A DNA stretch of 29,123 nt, taken from NCBI GenBank assembly GCA_039808465.1, contig JBDHTA010000035.1, positions 1 through 29,123 on the forward strand, given 5' to 3'. The position numbers and the translations under genes were made by a program. Position 1 is the first letter of the stretch; each line of letters begins with the position of its first letter. The stretch comes from Metarhizobium sp039808465 (GTDB taxonomy: Bacteria > Pseudomonadota > Alphaproteobacteria > Rhizobiales > Rhizobiaceae). The notes below the pieces were generated by a model, which was not told where the DNA came from, searched no databases, and saw only the letters and a list, made by a program, of their open reading frames with translations. Below, one piece after another: positions 23,463 to 29,123 of the stretch.

Positions 23463-25868
23463 ATGCACAGGATCGATGACAGTTTTCGCCAGAAGAAGGA
23501 GGCGGCCGCGCGGGCAAGGCGCAACCGCCGCCTGAAGGCGCGGCTGAAAACGGCCGGTCTGGCGCTCGGCCTGATGGCGTGCGGCGTCGCGGGCGTCTGG
23601 TACTGGCAGAGGGCGGCCATCCCGCCGTCGCCGAAGGAACCGGCGGAAGAGGTGGAGCCGCCGCCGCCCGCCTTCGCCTCCGTCATCGTCGACCTGCCGG
23701 GCGATCCGCTGCGCATCGAGATCGCGGGCGGCGACCGCTCGGCGCTGGCGCTGAAACCCGCGCCGCCGGAAGCGGCCGGTGTCAGCGGCACGCTGTCGAT
23801 CCTCAGCGAAACAATCCTGCCGTCGAGCCAGAAGCTCGTCACCGCCATTCCCTCGACGCCGCAGGATTTCGCCTTCTTCCAGGCGCAGCGCTCCGGCGGG
23901 GTGATCGCGCCCGATGCCGAGGTGGAGCTGCAACCGGCTCCCGAAACGGAAGCGGAAGCCGAGCCGGAAGCGCCGGTTTCGCAAGACATGGCCGTGGACG
24001 ACGACGGCGAAGGGGAGGGCGAGGCGGCAGCGCAGGCCCCCGCCGAGCCCGCCAGCCGCGAGGCGACGGGAAGCGGCGGCTGGAGCGATATCGAAACCGC
24101 CGACCTGCAAGGCAGCGACGGCAGTTTCCGCAAGACCGAGATCGAGGACAACACGACCACGGTGATGCTGATCGCCGACCGGCAGCGCGGCCCGCGCACC
24201 GAGGATGATTTCCGCCGCGTCATCGCCGCAAGCCCGGTCGCCGAATTTCTCGGCGCCAATGGTGTGTCCGAGACGGAGGCGAAGATCGTCGCCGCCTCGC
24301 TGAAAGCGAGCGCCGGGCTCGACGCCCTGCCCGCGGGATCGTTGGTGGCGATGCGCTTCCTCAACGACCGCAGCGTTTCCCCGCCCACCCGGCGGCTGGC
24401 GCAGGCGGCCTTCTACGAGCCGGAGAAATTCCTCGGCGCTTTGGCCATCGACAGCACCGGCGCTTTCGCCGCCGCCGCCGATCCCTGGGTCGCCACCAAC
24501 CTGTTCAAGCTGCTGGACGAGCCGCAGCAGAATGTCGAGGAGCAGCGCTACCGCCTGCTGGACGGCATCTATTCGGTTGGCCTGCGCAACGGCATTTCCA
24601 CCTCGATCATCGGCGAGGCGATCATGTATCTGTCGCGCGGCCACGATCTCGGCGAATTCGCCAACCGCGACGACAAGCTGACGCTGGTTTACTCCGAAAC
24701 CGGCCGCGAGGCGGGCGGGGTGCAGAACCGCGTGCTCTATATCGGCATCGAGGGGCCGAATGTCGGCATCCGCTGCTTCGTCTACAAGCCGGAAGGCGCG
24801 AACGATTTTTCCTGCCTCGACGAGAACGACCGCAGCGGCACGGTGGAAATCACCAACGGCATGGTGACGCCGGTGGCGGGCGTCATGACCTCCGCCTTCG
24901 GCCCGCGCCGCCACCCCATTCTCGGCAAGGTGCTGATGCATCAGGGCGTCGACTGGGCGGCCCCGGTCGGCACGCCGATCCGCGCCGCCTTCGCCGGAAA
25001 GATTTCCTATGCGGGCGAGAAGGGCACCTTCGGCAATTTCGTGCAGATCGAGCATGGCGGCGGGCGCGCCACCGGCTACGCCCATATGAACGCGCTGGCA
25101 TCCGGCGTGAAGGTGGGGGCGGCGGTGAAGGCGGGCGATGTGATCGGCTATATCGGCACCACCGGCCGCTCCACCGGCCCGCATCTGCATTTCGAGATGT
25201 ATATGGCCGGAAAGCCCATCGACCCCTTGCAGACGGCGGTTGCCTCCAGCGATTCCGGCGGCGAGGCGGTGGAACTGCTGGTCGACCGCATCGTGCATGT
25301 GGAAAGCGGCGGCAATGCCTCGGCCAAGAACCCGCTGTCGACGGCGACGGGGCTCGGGCAGTTCATCGAATCCACCTGGCTGCGGATGATGCGCACTTAC
25401 CGGCCCGATCTCGCCACCTCGCTCGGGCGCGAGCAATTGCTGGCGCTCAGGCTCGATCCCACCCTGTCGCGGGAAATGGTGACCAATCTGGCCCGCGAGA
25501 ACAAATCCTATCTGGAGGCGGGCGGGCAGGCGATCACGGCGGGGCGGCTGTACCTGGCGCATTTCCTCGGGCCGGAAGGGGCGCGCACGGTGCTCGCCTC
25601 GGCGGATGGGGATATGCTGGAAACCGTGCTCGGCAGCGCCGTCATCCGCGCCAATCCCTTCCTGACCGGCAAGGATGTTTCCTATGTGAAGAACTGGGCC
25701 GAGCAGAAGATGCGCCACCGGCGCGGCGGTGGCGCGGCCGCCCCCGTCACGGTCACCAAGAAGGTCGAGGAAGCCTCGCCGGAATTCCTCGCCTATCGTA
25801 AGGCGATGCTGACATTGGTGAGCGGCGAGATCGCCGCTGCCCCGGCCGTGGAAGACCCGCAGGATTAG
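23463..25868 (+). CDS. Membrane-anchored M23 (LytM) endopeptidase fused to a lysozyme-like domain, T6SS-linked
   Basis: 801 residues. A basic cytoplasmic N-terminus and one membrane segment (about 29-49) lead to a Pro/acidic linker (about 155-210). A region like the N-terminal part of Csd3/MepM endopeptidases follows (LLDGIYSVGLRNGISTSIIG, FANRDDKLTLVYSE, FVYKPEGANDFSC). The M23 domain (about 470-590) is complete, with H493-x3-D497, H541 in GYAHMN and H574/H576 in GPHLHFEM. A C-terminal lysozyme-like or lytic-transglycosylase-like segment (about 605-690) has E614 in HVESGG and GLGQFIESTW. It could cut both peptide crosslinks and glycan strands. It lies 40 bases after clpV and converges on PAAR-vgrG. 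Roles to consider are local wall opening for apparatus assembly, or an effector. The membrane anchor and absence of an adjacent immunity gene favour the former. The Shine-Dalgarno is weak. Confidence 0.88.
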   Translation: MHRIDDSFRQKKEAAARARRNRRLKARLKTAGLALGLMACGVAGVWYWQRAAIPPSPKEPAEEVEPPPPAFASVIVDLPGDPLRIEIAGGDRSALALKPAPPEAAGVSGTLSILSETILPSSQKLVTAIPSTPQDFAFFQAQRSGGVIAPDAEVELQPAPETEAEAEPEAPVSQDMAVDDDGEGEGEAAAQAPAEPASREATGSGGWSDIETADLQGSDGSFRKTEIEDNTTTVMLIADRQRGPRTEDDFRRVIAASPVAEFLGANGVSETEAKIVAASLKASAGLDALPAGSLVAMRFLNDRSVSPPTRRLAQAAFYEPEKFLGALAIDSTGAFAAAADPWVATNLFKLLDEPQQNVEEQRYRLLDGIYSVGLRNGISTSIIGEAIMYLSRGHDLGEFANRDDKLTLVYSETGREAGGVQNRVLYIGIEGPNVGIRCFVYKPEGANDFSCLDENDRSGTVEITNGMVTPVAGVMTSAFGPRRHPILGKVLMHQGVDWAAPVGTPIRAAFAGKISYAGEKGTFGNFVQIEHGGGRATGYAHMNALASGVKVGAAVKAGDVIGYIGTTGRSTGPHLHFEMYMAGKPIDPLQTAVASSDSGGEAVELLVDRIVHVESGGNASAKNPLSTATGLGQFIESTWLRMMRTYRPDLATSLGREQLLALRLDPTLSREMVTNLARENKSYLEAGGQAITAGRLYLAHFLGPEGARTVLASADGDMLETVLGSAVIRANPFLTGKDVSYVKNWAEQKMRHRRGGGAAAPVTVTKKVEEASPEFLAYRKAMLTLVSGEIAAAPAVEDPQD

Positions 25869-25892
25869 CGCCGGGAATAGGGTCCGGAAGGC

Positions 25893-26192
25893 TCATCCCC
25901 CGATCAGCACGGTCGGCATGCCTGTCGTGATGACGCCGCCATGCGAGGTCATGTCGCCGATTCTCGCGGCGGGCATGTTGCCGATCAGCACGGTCATCGA
26001 CCCCTGCACGATGGTATCGGGCGGGCCGACGCAGATGCACATGTCGCCGACGCGGGCGGCAGGCAGGTTGCCGATCAGCACCGGCGGATAGCAGGGGGGA
26101 ATGATCGGCCCGCCGACATGCGGCACCGGCGGCGTGCCGGGCGTCACCATCGGGCAGGTATGCATATCCGTCACGCGCGCGGCGGGTTTCAT
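25893..26192 (-). CDS. PAAR domain protein (T6SS spike tip)
   Basis: 99 residues made almost wholly of one PAAR domain, the cone that caps the VgrG spike. Seen are RVTDMHTCPMVTPGTPPVPH, GGPI, the repeated VLIGNLPAARVGDMCICVGP and TVLIGNMPAARIGDMTSHGG motifs, and the terminal TTGMPTVLIGG. There is no N- or C-terminal toxin extension. The ATG at 26192 lies 12 bases after the vgrG stop with GGAGGA between them, so the two form one operon. The stop is 24 bases from the convergent hydrolase stop, leaving no room for an effector or immunity gene downstream. Confidence 0.95.
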   Translation of the reverse strand: MKPAARVTDMHTCPMVTPGTPPVPHVGGPIIPPCYPPVLIGNLPAARVGDMCICVGPPDTIVQGSMTVLIGNMPAARIGDMTSHGGVITTGMPTVLIGG

Positions 26193-26204
26193 GGGCTTCC
26201 TCCG

Positions 26205-28241
26205 TCACTTCTTGAAGGAGCGGTCGTAGCGCTTGGCATGCGGCCCCTTCACCTTCTCGGGTTTCTTCTTGGAGACCGGCGAGCCCGACGAGGGCGCGCC
26301 GCCGCAATTGATGCGCACCAGCGTTCCCTGAATCTGGATGCCGTCCGGGCCGAGCGTGATGAAGCTGCCGCCCGCTTTCAGGCACATGGTCGCGCCCGCG
26401 TCGATGACGATGGACATGCCCGCCTGCGCGAAAAGGGTGGTGCCCGCCTTCAGGTGCTGCGCCGCCCCCGCGTCGACCAGATAATTGGCTCCCACCGTCA
26501 GGATGCTGTCCTGCCCCACCGATTCCGTGCGCGCCTGGCCGGTTTCCACATCGTAATTGCCGCCGATGGCCTTGCGGTAATCGGCGCCGACACGCAGATC
26601 CTTGGCCGCGCCCACCGTCTCCGAATCCGAGGCGCCGATCTCGGTGTGCCGGTTGGCGCCCACCGCCAGCGTTTCGTCCTGCTCGACCACCGTGTTCATG
26701 TATTTCTGCGCGTGCAGCCAGATTTCCTCCTGGCCCGCCTCGTCCTCGAAGCGGATTTCGTTGAAGCCGTTGCCGCGATGGCTGTCGGTCTTGAAGATCG
26801 AGCGCGTCTTGTAGGCGGGCAGCGTGTTGGGGGGCATGTTGTTGGCGTTGTAGACGCAGCCCGTCACCAGCGGCCGGTCGGGATCGCCCTCGAGGAATTC
26901 GACGATCACCTCCATGCCGACGCGGGGAATGACCATGCCGCCCCATTTCGCCGAGGCCCAGTTCTGCCCGACGCGGCAGCGCATGGAATGGTCGTTCTTC
27001 CGGTCCCAGAAGAAGCGCACGAGAATGCGCCCGTATTCGTCGCAGTCGATTTCCTCGCCCGCCGGGCTGACGACGAGGGCGGTCTGCGGGCCGTGGATGA
27101 CCGGCTTGCGCGTCGTCATCGGCGGGCGGAAGGGAATCTGGCTGGCGATCAGCTCGTACTGGCCGTCATAGCTTTCCTCGCCGGTGATGCCGCCGCCGGA
27201 GCGGTAGTTCTGCGAGGTGAAGGAATGCTGGGCGCGCAGCAGCACATATTCGGTGTTGCAGGCGCCGATCGGATGCTGCGTGAGCACGACGCTGTCGCCG
27301 GGCTTCAGCGTCACGCAATTGCCGGTGGCCATGCAGCGCTTGTCCAGCGCCTCCTCCGCCTGCATGCGCCAGGTGGCGGCCTGGCGTCCCTCGGGCTGCT
27401 TCTCGTAGCGGCCGGGATAATCGTAGAGTTCCTGGTCGGCATGCTCGTAGGAGCCGTTGCCGAAATAATCCGCCTGCATCTGCGCGTTCGGCGTCTTGAA
27501 ATTATAGTCGCGCATGGTGACGCGCCCGGAGGTGAAGCGCCGTTCGGGAATCCAGTGGTTGAAGCATTCGTCCTGCCGCCGGTCCTGCCCGGAAAGCGGC
27601 CGGTAGGGGCGGGTCACGCCGGATGCGGGCTCGTATTTGCTGTTGTCGTCCACCAGCACCATGCGGTGGCTGCCTTCCTCGTGCTCGAAGAAATAGCTGA
27701 TGCCGAACTCCTCCATCAGCCGCGACACGAAGGCCATGTCGCTTTCGCGATATTGCACGCAATATTCGAGCTTGGGATAGCTGCCGCCGGTGCGGTCGTC
27801 GAAGCTGGCGAAGGAATGGCGGCCGAACACCTTGCCGATGATGTCCTGCACGCTGGAATCGTGAAAGATGAAGCAATCCGAGCGGTGCGACAAAAGCCAG
27901 AACCACGGGCGCAGCACCAGCCGGTAGGCATGGAAATCGCCGCGCATGCCCAGCCACTGCGTTTCGGTCAGGATGCCGTCGAACTTGCGCTCGACGCCGT
28001 TGATGCTGCGCAGCGTCAGCGTCATGTGCTTGCCGAGCAACTCGTCGAAGTCGATATCCTCGTGGGTGCTGACGGCTTCGATGCGGTATTCGAACAGCTC
28101 GCTCACCGCCTCCGATCCATCGAAGCGGGAAACGACCAGAAAATCCTCTTCCTTGGGCGTGCGCAGAACCGCCGCGCGCTTCTCCTGCCTTGGCAGGCTG
28201 GGGGATATCGGACGGTTGGTCATGCGCGGCAGGCTGGGCAT
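26205..28241 (-). CDS. vgrG: Type VI secretion system spike protein VgrG (TssI)
   Basis: 678 residues, the size of a structural VgrG. A gp27-like part (about residues 30-350) includes FEYRIEAVSTHEDIDFDELL, LEYCVQYRESDMAFVSRLME and EFGISYFFEHEEGSHRMVLV. The gp5-like OB fold has DEYGRILVRFFWD and IPRVGMEVIVEFLEGDPDRP (about 395-460). A beta-helical needle of VGA/VGQ repeats (about 540-640) is followed by a short basic tail (SKKKPEKVKGPHAKRYDRSF) rather than a toxin domain. The ATG at 28241 follows GGGGAG. That Shine-Dalgarno lies in the 3' arm of a 10-base-pair hairpin, so translation may be regulated. No DUF4123-type adaptor is seen. Confidence 0.96.
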   Translation of the reverse strand: MPSLPRMTNRPISPSLPRQEKRAAVLRTPKEEDFLVVSRFDGSEAVSELFEYRIEAVSTHEDIDFDELLGKHMTLTLRSINGVERKFDGILTETQWLGMRGDFHAYRLVLRPWFWLLSHRSDCFIFHDSSVQDIIGKVFGRHSFASFDDRTGGSYPKLEYCVQYRESDMAFVSRLMEEFGISYFFEHEEGSHRMVLVDDNSKYEPASGVTRPYRPLSGQDRRQDECFNHWIPERRFTSGRVTMRDYNFKTPNAQMQADYFGNGSYEHADQELYDYPGRYEKQPEGRQAATWRMQAEEALDKRCMATGNCVTLKPGDSVVLTQHPIGACNTEYVLLRAQHSFTSQNYRSGGGITGEESYDGQYELIASQIPFRPPMTTRKPVIHGPQTALVVSPAGEEIDCDEYGRILVRFFWDRKNDHSMRCRVGQNWASAKWGGMVIPRVGMEVIVEFLEGDPDRPLVTGCVYNANNMPPNTLPAYKTRSIFKTDSHRGNGFNEIRFEDEAGQEEIWLHAQKYMNTVVEQDETLAVGANRHTEIGASDSETVGAAKDLRVGADYRKAIGGNYDVETGQARTESVGQDSILTVGANYLVDAGAAQHLKAGTTLFAQAGMSIVIDAGATMCLKAGGSFITLGPDGIQIQGTLVRINCGGAPSSGSPVSKKKPEKVKGPHAKRYDRSFKK

Positions 28242-28244
28242 GGT

Positions 28245-28279
28245 GGCATCTCCCCGCGTCGCCGGCGGCGGGAGATGCC
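28245..28279 (-). promoter_or_regulatory. Hairpin sequestering the vgrG ribosome binding site
   Basis: In vgrG mRNA, GGCATCTCCC (complement of 28270-28279) pairs perfectly over ten bases with GGGAGATGCC (complement of 28245-28254). The latter contains the GGGGAGAU Shine-Dalgarno just before the ATG. The 15-base interior contains CGCCGGCG and can pair further. The pairing is seen in sequence; the regulatory role is inference. Confidence 0.55.
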
Positions 28280-28396
28280 CGCGCCCGGCCTTTACTTTCC
28301 GGTTGCCGTATCATCCTCGCGGCGATACACGTTCCTTGGGAAACATAGTGTTCATTGCAAGAAAAAATGCAAGCCGTATCCTGCGGCGGAACGGCG

Positions 28397-28424
28397 TTGT
28401 TTGTGCGCCCGGTCGGGTTATAGT
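28397..28424 (+). promoter_or_regulatory. Candidate sigma70 promoter of the FHA gene
   Basis: TTGTTT (28397-28402) and TATAGT (28419-28424) with a 16-base spacer lie about 54 bases before the FHA-gene ATG in the 236-base gap divergent from vgrG. The -10 is good and the -35 moderate. The opposite strand has AT-rich sequence at about 28335-28375 that could serve vgrG, but no clear box pair was found. Confidence 0.4.
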
Positions 28425-28477
28425 GGCATGGCTTTCGCCCGCGCGCCACAACCGGGAGCGGCAACCGAGGGGATGTC

Positions 28478-29123
28478 ATGCAGACCATCACTCTGACCAT
28501 CACCAATATCGACCGCCTGCCGGATGGCGGCCCGGTGACGTATACGGCGGCCGGGCAGAGATTCGAGATCGGCCGCGATCCCTATCGCGACTGGTCGCTG
28601 CCCGATCCGCAGCTTTATATTTCCGGCCGCCATTGCGAGATTGCGCCGAGCCGCGACGGCTATGTGCTGAACGATATTTCCCGCAACGGCACCTTCGTCA
28701 ACGGCTCGCAGCAGCGGGTGAAAAGCCCCTATCTCCTCTGCGACGGCGATCTCCTGGCGATCGGCAATTATATCGTGCTGGTGCGGCTGTCGCAGGCGGC
28801 GGGCGAAGCCGCCAGCGCCCCTGCGATGCCGCCTGCCCCCGCGCCATCCTCGGCCGCCGCCGATCCGTGGATGACGGGCGGCGTCGACGATGACGACATC
28901 TGGGGCGCGGGGCAGGTGGCGGCGGCCCCGCCCATGGACCGGCGCGATTTCCAGCCCGCCGCACCCCCGCGTCATCAGGCGGATTTCGTGGAATCCCATC
29001 TCGACATGCCGGTGCCGCAGCGCGCCGCAAGTCCTCCTCCGCCCGAGCGCGTGGATGACGGCCCCGGCGCATGGTCCGCGTCCGGGCCCGGGGAGAGCAG
29101 GCCGCAAATGCCGGAGCCCGCCG
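28478..29123 (+). CDS. tagH: FHA-domain protein, T6SS-associated (TagH/ImpI-like), 3' end outside window
   Basis: The frame opens at ATG 28478 (GAGGGG Shine-Dalgarno) and stays open to the last base, about 215 codons. The N-terminal forkhead-associated domain spans residues 5-105, with the phosphothreonine-binding residues G32-R33, S49-G50-R51-H52 and N70-G71-T72, and N75 in FVNG. After it comes a Pro/Ala-rich linker containing DPWMTGGVDDDDIWGAGQ, as in TagH/ImpI proteins, which usually end in a further conserved C-terminal domain. FHA proteins act in threonine-phosphorylation control of T6SS assembly with the PpkA kinase and PppA phosphatase, or independently of them. The location divergent from vgrG suggests that it heads the second T6SS operon (tssJ/K/L/M region) beyond the window. 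Confidence 0.9.
   Translation, partial: MQTITLTITNIDRLPDGGPVTYTAAGQRFEIGRDPYRDWSLPDPQLYISGRHCEIAPSRDGYVLNDISRNGTFVNGSQQRVKSPYLLCDGDLLAIGNYIVLVRLSQAAGEAASAPAMPPAPAPSSAAADPWMTGGVDDDDIWGAGQVAAAPPMDRRDFQPAAPPRHQADFVESHLDMPVPQRAASPPPPERVDDGPGAWSASGPGESRPQMPEPA

Noticed and set aside
26205..26290. Possible evolved-VgrG toxin tail
   Set aside because: Only about 25 basic residues follow the needle domain, too short for an effector domain.
25941..28496. Very long open frame antisense to vgrG (also similar ones antisense to mmsA, the chemoreceptor, the autotransporter and clpV)
   Set aside because: These are typical by-products of high GC third positions. They have no family resemblance, and the opposite strand in each case carries an unmistakable protein.

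Overview
The window is GC-rich, densely coded DNA from an alphaproteobacterium, most likely of the Hyphomicrobiales (Rhizobiales) and probably a Rhizobiaceae relative. This rests on the gene content (MmsA, LivJ/BraC-type binding protein, dCache chemoreceptor), on codon use, and on a palindromic intergenic element resembling those common in rhizobial genomes. Species assignment is inference.

Left part (1-8.5 kb): mixed housekeeping and accessory genes. These are a 5'-truncated GNAT acetyltransferase, an SDR oxidoreductase, a nucleotidyltransferase-family gene carrying an apparent frameshift inside a GATG tandem repeat, mmsA (minus strand) divergent from a LysR regulator, a dCache/HAMP chemoreceptor, and, convergent with it, a branched-chain amino-acid-type periplasmic binding protein. 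Intrinsic terminators are visible after mmsA, lysR and the binding protein.

Middle (8.5-12.7 kb): a 1061-residue autotransporter on the minus strand. Its passenger contains a 95-residue ungapped internal duplication and GGxGND-type repeats. Divergent from it is a small OmpA-domain protein with a good sigma70-like promoter.

Right part (12.8 kb to the end): a type VI secretion system (T6SS) locus. On the plus strand lie tssA-tssB-tssC-hcp-tssE-tssF-tssG-clpV (sheath, tube, baseplate parts and recycling ATPase). They are followed by an 801-residue membrane-anchored protein that combines a LytM/M23 endopeptidase with a C-terminal lysozyme-like/lytic transglycosylase-like domain. Convergent with this is a minus-strand vgrG-PAAR pair (spike and tip), and divergent from vgrG is an FHA-domain gene (tagH/impI-like) that runs off the window. 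The membrane-complex genes (tssJ, tssK, tssL, tssM) are not in the window and probably lie beyond the FHA gene.

The most notable observations are the dual peptidoglycan-hydrolase protein in the T6SS locus, a hairpin that would sequester the vgrG ribosome binding site, hairpins on both sides of hcp, a duplicated C-terminal motif in TssA, the autotransporter passenger duplication, and the frameshifted nucleotidyltransferase.
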